The translations under genes were made by a program, and so were the position numbers. A DNA stretch of 64,000 nucleotides from Eggerthellaceae bacterium (lineage in GTDB: Bacteria > Actinomycetota > Coriobacteriia > Coriobacteriales > Eggerthellaceae): the NCBI GenBank assembly GCA_910575165.1, contig CAJTDS010000011.1, forward strand, positions 1-64,000, read 5' to 3'. Below are positions 7,181-14,819 of this stretch, piece by piece; positions within the stretch are counted from its first letter, which is position 1, and each line of letters opens with the position of its first letter. The notes beneath the pieces were generated by a model that was given only the letters and a program-made list of their open reading frames with translations, was not told the DNA's origin and did no database searches.

Positions 7181-10100
7181 GTGGATCTGACGACGTTTAC
7201 CGACGGCCAGCGCAAAAGCGTCACCCACCTGGGAGGGCCGCTTCTGGTCTCTGCCGGGGCGGGTTCGGGCAAGACCTTCACGCTCACCCAGCGCATCGCC
7301 TATGCGCTTCTTCCCGAAAGCGGGCCGTTCGCGCAGGATATCGACCAGATAATGGCGATCACCTTCACCGAGAAGGCGGCATCCGAGATCAAGGCGCGCG
7401 TGAAGCGAACCCTTTCCCAGGAGGGGTTGCACGAGCAGGCGCTGCGCGTGGACGGCGCGTGGATCTCCACCATCCACGGCGCTTGCGCGCGCATCCTGAG
7501 AGCCCATGCCCTCGAGCTGGGCATCGACCCGAAGTTCGGCATCTTGAGCGAAGCCCAGCGCCTTGCGCTGGTGTCGCAGGCCGTCTCGGAGGCCCTTGAC
7601 GCGGCGCGAACGGACCCGCAGCTGCTCGGCTACGGATTGCTGCTGCGCGAGTACGATATCCGCGCCAAGGGCATGGCGGCCTCAAGCGTGCAGGCGATGC
7701 TCGAGGCCCTCATGGGGAAGCTCTCCGGAATGGCCGGCGGCCTCGAGAGCCTGGTGACAGGCCCCGGCGCACCTCCTGCAGGCATCATCGCCCGTCGCCT
7801 CGTTGAGCTCTACCGCGCTGTCGGAGAGGTCGTGGCTTTGCAGAAAGAGAGCAGCACCTCCGAGAAGGCGGCAAGGACCGCGGCCGATTCCCTGGATGCC
7901 TTGGAAGCCTATCTCTCGTCGGGGAAGGGCGAGGGCGACTACGAGGCCCTCGCGCAAGCGCTGGACCGGTGCGGGACGGTCGGGCGAAACTTCGGCTCGA
8001 AGGAGTGCAAGGCGCTGGTTGCGGACTTCCAGCAGGAGCTCTCCGCGGCGTGCGCTCAGGTGGTCCTTGGGCTGGCCGCCCCCGCCGCATCCCAGCTCGT
8101 GTCGCTGACGGCGAAGGTGGGCGAGATCTACGAGCGCCTCAAAACCGCCTCGGGCTCCTTCGACAACGACGATCTGATGATGCGAACCTTAAGGGCGTTT
8201 TCCGACCATCCGCAGATCGCGGCCTATTACAGGGACAAGTTCAAGCTCGTCATGGTCGACGAGTTCCAGGATACCAGCCAGCTGCAGATAGACCTGGTGT
8301 CGTTTCTTGCCGGCGAGCACTTGGAGCGGCTGTGCACCGTGGGGGATTCCCAGCAGTCGATCTACCGCTTCCGCGGCGCCGACGTCAACGTCTACGAGGC
8401 GCACAAGCAGACCATGGCCTCGCCGCAGGTCGGCGCCCTCGGCATCCAGCTGTCCAAGAACTTCCGAAGCCATAGGGACGTGCTGAGCTTCGTGGACCGC
8501 ATCTTCGAGCAGTACCGGTCGTTCGGTCGGCGATTCATGTCCCTCGAGCCGAACCTGTCGCGCGAAAGCCTGCTCGCGCCCGGGCTGCCCCGCATCCAGG
8601 TTGAGCTGTGCAGCTACGCCGCGCAGGGCGAGGCCAAAGTGAGCTCTTCTGATGCCGTGAGGGCTTCTGCCATGCTGCTTGCCCGACGGTTCGCGGAATA
8701 CCGACAGGCCGGCCACAGCGCTTCGTCCATGGTGGTCCTGCTTGGGCGGATGACCAATGCGCCCGTGTTCGCCTCTGCGCTGCGGGACGAGGGCTTCGAG
8801 TGCATCGTGGCCGGGGGCTCGTCCTTCGCGGGCACCGTCGAGGTCCAGGTGATCGCAAGCTTGCTGCGCGCTTTGGCGAACCCCCTCGATACCAGGGCCC
8901 TTTTTCAGGTGCTCGCAAGCGGCATGTTCGGTCTGACCGCCGAGGAGCTGCTCGAGCTGGCGACGGCGTGGGACGGGGAGGGCTTCGCCCGGACGCGCAG
9001 TCTCGCGATGGGGTTGATGTCGGCTTCCGCCCCCGAGTCGTCCGGGCGACCAGCTGGCACGAACCTCTCGACCGGGCAGCGGGCCGCCGTCCTTTTCAGC
9101 GAGGCCCGCGCAAGGCTGCGGTCGGAACCCGCATCCGTTGTGGCATCCCAGCTGGTTGCTGCTTCGGGATGGCTCCTGCGGCTCGAGGCCCAGGGCGCCC
9201 AGGGCAGAGCCGAGGAGGCCAACGTTCTCAAGGCCCTGCGCCTGGCGTCGTCCCTCGAAGAGGAGCGCAAGGTCGGGCCGGCAGCGCTCGCCAAGCTGTT
9301 CGAGGCGGAGCTCGCCGCCCTGAAGGAGCCCCCGGGCGCCCTTTCGGGTTCGTCCAGCGAAGCGGTGCGCATTATGACCATCCATTCGTCCAAGGGGCTC
9401 GAGTTTCCCATCGTGGGCGTGGCGGAGTTCACGAAGGATGCGAAGCTTCCCCCCCTTGTGGCCGAGACCGTGGGACGTCACGTGTTCATGTCGCTCAAGG
9501 CCTCCCGTTCCGCCGACCGCTTCGCCAACCTGTTCAAGATTGCGAGGGGCTTCTCTGCGGCAGCCGCCGACGACCGGGAGGATGCGGCGGACGCCGAGGA
9601 CGCCCTGCTCGCCCAGCGCGATGCGCTATCCTATCGAACGTTGCTGGAGCAGCGGGTGCGGGACGAGGAGCTTGCAGAGGGGCGCAGGAAGCTCTACGTG
9701 GCCCTGACCCGGGCAAGCGAGGCGCTGGTCGTGTCCATGGTGGCCAAGGAGTCGAAAAGCGCCGGCTATCCGGAGCTGATCGAGGACTTCCGCTGCGCGC
9801 TCTTCGGCGACGAGGATTTCCCTTCGGGGGAGGCGCTCTGCGACATCGGCGCCGAGCAGCCGTGCCTCTTCCGTCGGACGGATGCCCGCAGCGTTCTCGC
9901 CGCTGCGCGGGACTGCGGGACCGGGGCCGCGGGCGCAGAGGGTTTCCCGGTGCTCGATTTGCCCCTTGCCTGCGACGCGGGCCTCGCGCCGTGGGCGGGC
10001 ATGGCGCGGGACGCGGTCTCCTACAGCTTCTTGTCGCGCACTGCGGATAGCTTCCGCGGCCCGTCCGACCTATGGGCGAGCGGCGAGGGGGAGGGGAGCC

Positions 10101-10735
10101 TTCCGCTTGAGCCCCCGTCCACCGAGGAGCGGCTGTGCCTGGACGACGACGAGCCGGCTTGCGGGGATCGTCCATCCGACGAGGACAAAGCGACCGATTT
10201 CGGCATCGCGTTTCATCGCGCGGCGGAATACTGCGGCAAGACCGGCTCCGTGCCTCCGGATGGCGCCGTGGGGGCCATTGCGCGCTCGGTCGGGTTGAGC
10301 GATGCAGGGACCGAGCGGCTGAGGCGCGCCGTTGCGCTGTGGTTCGACAGCCCGTGCTTCCGGGAGGCGTCGAGGTACTCCTCCGTTCGATCCGAAGTGC
10401 CATTCCTCGTCTCCCTCGGCGAGGGCATGTACCTGGAAGGCGAGATCGACCTGCTCTGCACCGATGGCGACGGCAAAGCCTTCGGCATCGACTATAAAAC
10501 GGGGAGGAACCGCCTTCTTACCGAGGACGACCTGTTGAGGAAGCATCAGCTGCAGGCGCAGTCCTACGCCTACGCGCTGCTGGTGAGCGGCTACGAAGAA
10601 GTGGAGCTTCGGTTCGTCTACGTCGAGCAGCCGCAAGACGAGGGCGGACTGAGGTCGGTGAGCTTCCGGTTCGCCGAAGGAGATAGGCTGCCGCTGGGAC
10701 AAGCGCTGCGAGCGGCCGCGGAAAGTGCGCTATAA
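7181..10735 (+). CDS. addA: AddA-like helicase-nuclease subunit (UvrD superfamily)
   Basis: This 1184-residue protein starts at GTG 7181, with AAAGGAGGT overlapping the addB stop. The SF1 helicase motifs are clear: SAGAGSGKT (about 23-31), AITFTEKAASEIKARV, VDEFQDTSQLQ (about 358), GDSQQSIYRFRGAD and IHSSKGLEFPIV. YVALTRASEAL comes late in the motor. The C-terminal RecB-like nuclease is seen in GEIDLL and GIDYKTG (about 1086-1110). It should translocate on the 3' strand and cut DNA within the AddAB complex. The gene closes a three-gene unit and is followed within 10 bp by tRNA-Arg. Confidence 0.95.
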   Translation: MDLTTFTDGQRKSVTHLGGPLLVSAGAGSGKTFTLTQRIAYALLPESGPFAQDIDQIMAITFTEKAASEIKARVKRTLSQEGLHEQALRVDGAWISTIHGACARILRAHALELGIDPKFGILSEAQRLALVSQAVSEALDAARTDPQLLGYGLLLREYDIRAKGMAASSVQAMLEALMGKLSGMAGGLESLVTGPGAPPAGIIARRLVELYRAVGEVVALQKESSTSEKAARTAADSLDALEAYLSSGKGEGDYEALAQALDRCGTVGRNFGSKECKALVADFQQELSAACAQVVLGLAAPAASQLVSLTAKVGEIYERLKTASGSFDNDDLMMRTLRAFSDHPQIAAYYRDKFKLVMVDEFQDTSQLQIDLVSFLAGEHLERLCTVGDSQQSIYRFRGADVNVYEAHKQTMASPQVGALGIQLSKNFRSHRDVLSFVDRIFEQYRSFGRRFMSLEPNLSRESLLAPGLPRIQVELCSYAAQGEAKVSSSDAVRASAMLLARRFAEYRQAGHSASSMVVLLGRMTNAPVFASALRDEGFECIVAGGSSFAGTVEVQVIASLLRALANPLDTRALFQVLASGMFGLTAEELLELATAWDGEGFARTRSLAMGLMSASAPESSGRPAGTNLSTGQRAAVLFSEARARLRSEPASVVASQLVAASGWLLRLEAQGAQGRAEEANVLKALRLASSLEEERKVGPAALAKLFEAELAALKEPPGALSGSSSEAVRIMTIHSSKGLEFPIVGVAEFTKDAKLPPLVAETVGRHVFMSLKASRSADRFANLFKIARGFSAAAADDREDAADAEDALLAQRDALSYRTLLEQRVRDEELAEGRRKLYVALTRASEALVVSMVAKESKSAGYPELIEDFRCALFGDEDFPSGEALCDIGAEQPCLFRRTDARSVLAAARDCGTGAAGAEGFPVLDLPLACDAGLAPWAGMARDAVSYSFLSRTADSFRGPSDLWASGEGEGSLPLEPPSTEERLCLDDDEPACGDRPSDEDKATDFGIAFHRAAEYCGKTGSVPPDGAVGAIARSVGLSDAGTERLRRAVALWFDSPCFREASRYSSVRSEVPFLVSLGEGMYLEGEIDLLCTDGDGKAFGIDYKTGRNRLLTEDDLLRKHQLQAQSYAYALLVSGYEEVELRFVYVEQPQDEGGLRSVSFRFAEGDRLPLGQALRAAAESAL

Positions 10736-10745
10736 TCATCGCCGA

Positions 10746-10821
10746 GCGCCCATGGCTCAACGGATAGAGCATCAGACTTCTAATCTGACGGTTGCAGGTT
10801 CGAGTCCTGCTGGGCGCGCCA
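10746..10821 (+). tRNA. tRNA-Arg (anticodon TCT)
   Basis: This is a 76-base tRNA with acceptor GCGCCCA/TGGGCGC, discriminator G and an encoded CCA. The anticodon loop CTTCTAA gives TCT, reading AGA/AGG. It starts 10 bp after addA and has its own terminator. AGA is rare in this GC-rich coding sequence. Its U34 is another classical mcm5U site in eukaryotes. Confidence 0.95.
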
Positions 10822-10830
10822 GATAACACC

Positions 10831-10863
10831 AGGCCAGAGCTGATCTTTCGCTCTGGCCTTCTT
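10831..10863 (+). terminator. Terminator after tRNA-Arg
   Basis: AGGCCAGAGC (10831-10840) pairs perfectly with GCTCTGGCCT (10850-10859) around a 9-base loop, followed by TCTT. It lies 9 bases after the tRNA CCA. Confidence 0.85.
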
Positions 10864-11306
10864 GCTGCGTAAGCGATGCGCGAGCTAAAGCGCGCCGATT
10901 TGATTCGCTTCAAGAGTTTTCGCTCTGAAATATCGAATATTTTTGATTTGATATGCAAATTCATACATCAATATTCCTCCATAAGCCTAGTTCATCTAGA
11001 TATTTCTCGTGCAAGTATATCTGTTTACAATTTGTAATTTCCAATAAAGTCAATACGAAAAAGCTAAATAGTTGTGTTTGTTTCATGTTCTCACTGAAAT
11101 TCTAGCGATGACCAATTGCCCTCTTTTTCAGGCGTTATGGAAACGGGAGGCTAACGTTGCGATTCTGTTGTTGATTTTTGGAGTTATCAGTGAGACTGTT
11201 AAGCACGTCGTTGGGTTTCCGGTGCGCAACGGACCCAGCGATGCTTCAGGTTTGAAAATGCATAGGCGGGGAATTCCAACACCTGTGCATGCCGCCGGAA
11301 ACGACG
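10864..11306 (+). other. AT-rich non-coding region upstream of the arc operon
   Basis: About 440 bp far richer in A+T than the flanking genes (especially 10,890-11,100), with no convincing gene. It contains a perfect palindrome TTACAA-T-TTGTAA (11025-11037). An imperfect inverted repeat has TTGATATG on one side and CATACATCAA on the other, around 10949-10973. Either could be an operator for an arginine or anaerobiosis regulator. Neither matches a regulator consensus well enough to name one. No promoter stands out. Low GC in a promoter region of a high-GC genome also fits nucleoid-protein binding or a decayed insertion. Confidence 0.5.
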
Positions 11307-11354
11307 GCGCTTGGCGAAGACAGCCAAGAAGGCGCTAAAGGACGTTTTCTTGGC
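11307..11354 (+). promoter_or_regulatory. Mutually exclusive hairpins in the arcA leader (possible RNA switch)
   Basis: GCCAAGAA (11323-11330) can pair upstream with CTTGGC (11310-11315), extended by GCGC/GCGC (11307-11310 with 11332-11335). It can instead pair downstream with TTCTTGGC (11347-11354), 8 bp perfect. The two folds exclude each other, 55-100 bases before the arcA start. There is no U-tract after the downstream hairpin, so classical attenuation is not obvious. The element resembles no riboswitch class I recognise. Confidence 0.35.
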
Positions 11355-11408
11355 AGCGCGCGGCTCTAACCCGGCCGTGCGTCACTTAGCGAAAAGGAGG
11401 GTTGCATA

Positions 11409-12626
11409 ATGGCAGGCGTTAACGTCAAGAGCGAAATCAAGCCCTTGAAGAAGGTACTGCTCCACCGTCCTGGCGACGAGCTGCTGAACCTGACGCCGAA
11501 CACGCTCGAAGAGCTGCTGTTCGACGACATTCCGTTTCTGCAGGTCGCCCAGGCCGAGCACGATGCCTTCGCGGACATCCTTCGCTCCGAAGGGGTAGAG
11601 GTTGTCTACCTCGAGGACCTGATGGCCGACGTCATGGCCCAGCCTGGCAGGCGCGAGCAGTTCCTGGCCCAGTGGTTGAGCGAGGCGAACATCCACACGG
11701 ACCTGTACCGCAGGATCATCTCCGACTACCTGGCCGAGAACTACGCAGACCCGAAGGCCTTCGTTATGAAGACCATGGCAGGTATCAATCTGCAGGAGCT
11801 TCCCAACGACAAGACCGACACCCTGGTCGACCTGGTCTCCGATGCCTCCAAGCTCGTGGTTCCTCCCATGCCGAACCTGTACTTCACCCGCGATCCCTTC
11901 GCGATGATCGGCAACGGCGTCTCCCTGAACAGGATGTACTCCGTCACCCGTAACCGCGAGACCATCTACGGCGAGTACATCTTCAAGTACCATCCGGACT
12001 ACGACAAGGTCCCCGAGTTCTACAGCCGCTACAACTCCTTCCACATCGAAGGCGGCGACATCCTAAACATCAACGAGAAGACGCTGGCCATCGGCATCTC
12101 GCAGCGTACCGAGCCCGACGCCATCGACCAGATCGCGAACAACCTCTTCGCCGATCCCGAGTCCACTATCGAGACGATCCTGGCGTTCAACATCCCGAAC
12201 TCCCGCGCCTTCATGCATCTGGACACGGTGTTTACCCAGATCGACGTCGACAAGTTCACGGTGCACCCCGGCATCATGGGCCCGCTGACCGTCTTCGAGA
12301 TCACGAAGAATCCCGCCGGCGGCCTGAAGATCCGCGAGCGCTCCGAGGCCTTGGAGAAGATTCTGGCCGAGTACGTGGGCTGCCCGGTGGAGCTGATTCC
12401 CTGCGGCGGCGGCGACCGCATCGCTGCCGAGCGCGAGCAGTGGAACGACGGCTCCAACACGCTGTGCCTGCGCCCCGGCACCATCGTAGTGTACGAGCGC
12501 AACAACGTGACCAACGAGGTGCTGCGCGATAAGGGCCTCAACGTGCTGAGCATGCCCTCCGCAGAGCTCTCCCGCGGTCGTGGCGGTCCGCGCTGCATGT
12601 CCATGCCTCTGTGGCGCGAAGACTAA
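11409..12626 (+). CDS. arcA: Arginine deiminase
   Basis: This 405-residue enzyme hydrolyses arginine to citrulline and ammonia, the first step of the cytoplasmic arginine deiminase pathway. It has N-terminal LKKVLLHRPGDEL, the substrate-site FTRDPFAMIG, GGDILNI, HLDTVF and PCGGGDRIAAEREQWNDGSN. The C-terminal GGPRCMSMPL carries the nucleophilic Cys near residue 396. Length is normal for the family. A strong AGGAGG lies 8 bases before the ATG. It leads arcA-arcB-arcC and a YfcC-type transporter, a complete energy-yielding pathway. The long structured leader suggests regulation before translation begins. Confidence 0.97.
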   Translation: MAGVNVKSEIKPLKKVLLHRPGDELLNLTPNTLEELLFDDIPFLQVAQAEHDAFADILRSEGVEVVYLEDLMADVMAQPGRREQFLAQWLSEANIHTDLYRRIISDYLAENYADPKAFVMKTMAGINLQELPNDKTDTLVDLVSDASKLVVPPMPNLYFTRDPFAMIGNGVSLNRMYSVTRNRETIYGEYIFKYHPDYDKVPEFYSRYNSFHIEGGDILNINEKTLAIGISQRTEPDAIDQIANNLFADPESTIETILAFNIPNSRAFMHLDTVFTQIDVDKFTVHPGIMGPLTVFEITKNPAGGLKIRERSEALEKILAEYVGCPVELIPCGGGDRIAAEREQWNDGSNTLCLRPGTIVVYERNNVTNEVLRDKGLNVLSMPSAELSRGRGGPRCMSMPLWRED

Positions 12627-12637
12627 CCCAGCCAACC

Positions 12638-12691
12638 AAAGGCCCGACCCGAGGAAGGATCGTTTCCATATCCGCTTCGGGAAGGGCCTTT
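12638..12691 (+). terminator. Intercistronic hairpin between arcA and arcB (partial terminator or processing site)
   Basis: AAAGGCCC (12638-12645) pairs with GGGCCTTT (12684-12691), and CCGA/TCGG-type pairing inside lengthens the stem. No T-run follows beyond the stem itself. The structure could reduce read-through or protect the arcA message end so that arcA is expressed above the downstream genes. Confidence 0.45.
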
Positions 12692-12738
12692 CCGTTGCGA
12701 TGCCGTTTACCGTTTACCCCTCCAGAAAGGAATAAGCT

Positions 12739-13734
12739 ATGCCTGTGAACCTGAGCGGTCGCAGCTTCACGAAGCTGCTCGACTTCACCCCCGAGGAGAT
12801 CAACTACCTGATCGACCTCTCCCAGAACTTCAAGGACATGAAGCGCGCCGGCGTGCCGCACCGCTACCTTGAGGGCAAGAACATCGTGCTGCTGTTCCAG
12901 AAGACCTCTACCCGCACCCGCTGCTCCTTCGAGGTAGCCGGCATGGACCTGGGCATGGGCGTTACCTACCTCGACCCCGGCAGCTCCCAGATGGGCAACA
13001 AGGAGTCCATCGAGGATACCGCCCGCGTGCTCGGCCGCTTCTACGACGGCATCGAGTTCCGCGGCTTCAAGCAGTCCGACGTGGAGGAGCTTGCCGCCAA
13101 GGCCGGCGTTCCGGTGTGGAACGGCCTGACCGACGAGTTCCATCCCACCCAGATGATCGCCGACATGCTCACGGTCAAGGAGAACTTCCCCACCGGCATC
13201 AAGGGCCTGAAGTTCGTCTTCTTCGGCGACCTTCGCAACAACATGGGCAACTCCCTCATGGTCGCCTGCTCCAAGCTGGGCCTGAACTTCGTCGGCTGCG
13301 GCCCGAAGGACCTCATGCCCGAGCAGGGTCTGGTGGATACCTGCAAGAAGCTTTGCGAGGAGTCCGGCGGGTCGGTCACCTTCACCGACGACCCCAAGGC
13401 CGCTGCGAAGGGCGCTAACGTCCTCTACACCGACATCTGGGTGTCCATGGGCGAGTCCGCCGACCTGTGGGCCAAGCGCATCGAGCTGCTGTCCCCGTTC
13501 CGCGTGACCAAGGAGCTCATGGCCCTGGCCGACAAGGACGCCATCTTCATGCACTGCCTGCCCTCCTTCCACGACACCAACACCTCCATCGGCAAGGACA
13601 TCGCCGACAAGTTCGGCATCACCGAGATGGAGGTCGAGGACGACGTGTTCGAGTCCAAGCAGTCGCGCGTTTTCGACGAGGCCGAGAACCGCATGCACTC
13701 CATCAAGGCCATCATGTACGCCACCCTGCGCTAG
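12739..13734 (+). CDS. arcB: Ornithine carbamoyltransferase (catabolic context)
   Basis: This 331-residue enzyme interconverts citrulline plus phosphate with ornithine plus carbamoyl phosphate. The carbamoyl-phosphate loop STRTR is at 57-61, HPTQ near 135 and the ornithine-binding HCLPSFHDTNT near 271. Motifs alone do not separate catabolic ArcB from anabolic ArgF. The position between arcA and arcC supports the catabolic role. The SD AGAAAGGAA precedes the ATG. Confidence 0.95.
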   Translation: MPVNLSGRSFTKLLDFTPEEINYLIDLSQNFKDMKRAGVPHRYLEGKNIVLLFQKTSTRTRCSFEVAGMDLGMGVTYLDPGSSQMGNKESIEDTARVLGRFYDGIEFRGFKQSDVEELAAKAGVPVWNGLTDEFHPTQMIADMLTVKENFPTGIKGLKFVFFGDLRNNMGNSLMVACSKLGLNFVGCGPKDLMPEQGLVDTCKKLCEESGGSVTFTDDPKAAAKGANVLYTDIWVSMGESADLWAKRIELLSPFRVTKELMALADKDAIFMHCLPSFHDTNTSIGKDIADKFGITEMEVEDDVFESKQSRVFDEAENRMHSIKAIMYATLR

Positions 13735-13767
13735 GGGCGTCTTTTCTGAAAGGTTAAGGTGATCGCT

Positions 13768-14721
13768 ATGCCTTACAAGAAAGGAAAGGGCCCAAGCGTC
13801 GTCATCGCCCTGGGCGGCAACGCCCTCGGCAACACGCCGCAGGAGCAGCTCGAGCTGGTGAAGGACACCGCCACCCATATCGTCGACATGATCGGCGAGG
13901 GCGTCAACGTGGTGGTGTCCCACGGCAACGGCCCGCAGGTGGGCATGATCAACAACGCGTTCGCCTATGCGGCCGCCAACGACGGCAAGACGCCCGAGAT
14001 GCCCTTCCCGGAAGCGGGCGCCATGTCCCAGGGCTACATCGGCTACCAGCTGTCCCAGGCCATCCTCAACGAGCTCAAGGAGCGCGGCATCATGCGCTCC
14101 ACCGCCTGCATCGTGACCCAGACCGTCGTCGACGCGAACGACCCGGCCTTCCAGAACCCCACGAAGCCCGTGGGCGCCTTCCTCTCCGAAGAGGAGGCAA
14201 AGGCCAAGGCCGACGAGACCGGGTGGACGTTCAAGGAGGACGCCGGGCGCGGATGGCGCCAGGTGGTCGCTTCCCCCAAGCCGGTTCGCATCGTCGAGTT
14301 CGACGCCATCAAGGACCTCATGGACGACGGCTACGTGGTGGTATCCACGGGCGGCGGCGGGGTTCCCGTGCTCGAAGTCGACGGCAAGTACCAAGGAGTG
14401 CCGGCGGTTATCGACAAGGACCGCTCCTCGGCCAAGCTGGCCGCCGACTTCCATGCCGATATGCTGGTCATCCTGACCGCGGTCGAGAAGGTGTGCATCA
14501 ACTTCGGCAAGCCCGACCAGCAGGAGATCTCCTCGATGACCGTGGCCGAGGCCCGCAAGTACATCGACGAGGGTCAGTTCGCCCCCGGCAGCATGCTGCC
14601 CAAGGTGGAGGCCTGCATCGAGTTCGTCCAGGCGCATCCCGAAGGCAAGGCGCTCATCACCTCGCTCGAGTGCGCCGCCGAGGGCCTCGAGGGCAAGACG
14701 GGCACCGTCATCACCGCGTAG
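13768..14721 (+). CDS. arcC: Carbamate kinase
   Basis: This 317-residue amino-acid-kinase-fold enzyme transfers phosphate from carbamoyl phosphate to ADP, the ATP-forming step of the pathway. Visible features are VVIALGGNALG at the N terminus, VVVSHGNGPQVG, the GYIGYQLSQAI segment, VVSTGGGGVPV and IDKDRSSAKLA. The ATG at 13768 has AAGG about 8 bases upstream. An in-frame GTG at 13759 would add three residues and is possible. It lies 33 bp after arcB. Confidence 0.95.
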   Translation: MPYKKGKGPSVVIALGGNALGNTPQEQLELVKDTATHIVDMIGEGVNVVVSHGNGPQVGMINNAFAYAAANDGKTPEMPFPEAGAMSQGYIGYQLSQAILNELKERGIMRSTACIVTQTVVDANDPAFQNPTKPVGAFLSEEEAKAKADETGWTFKEDAGRGWRQVVASPKPVRIVEFDAIKDLMDDGYVVVSTGGGGVPVLEVDGKYQGVPAVIDKDRSSAKLAADFHADMLVILTAVEKVCINFGKPDQQEISSMTVAEARKYIDEGQFAPGSMLPKVEACIEFVQAHPEGKALITSLECAAEGLEGKTGTVITA

Positions 14722-14734
14722 TCCTCTGCTTGAA

Positions 14735-14768
14735 GCTGCCGCCCGCCTTGCTCGGGCCGGGCGGTAGC
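14735..14768 (+). other. GC-rich hairpin between arcC and the transporter gene
   Basis: GCTGCCGCCCG (14735-14745) pairs with CGGGCGGTAGC (14758-14768), with further pairing in the loop. There is no T-tract. It is probably an mRNA stability or processing element rather than a terminator, because the next gene continues the pathway. Confidence 0.45.
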
Positions 14769-14819
14769 CTTCCCGAAAGGGATCTATCCGTTACCGATCC
14801 TTAAAGAGGAGGGGTCGAA

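Noticed and set aside
10945-10980. ArgR (ARG box) operator upstream of arcA
   Set aside because: Only a partial, one-sided resemblance to the consensus; not enough to name the regulator.
11072-11338. Open frame of 88 codons in the AT-rich region before arcA
   Set aside because: No ribosome-binding site, no recognisable domain, and it runs through the alternative hairpins of the leader.
12538-14637. Long open frame antisense to arcB-arcC
   Set aside because: It mirrors GC-rich codons of strongly supported genes and its His/Gly/Val-rich protein has no domain signs.
14735-14768. Terminator between arcC and the transporter
   Set aside because: Stable stem but no T-tract, and the next gene belongs to the same pathway.
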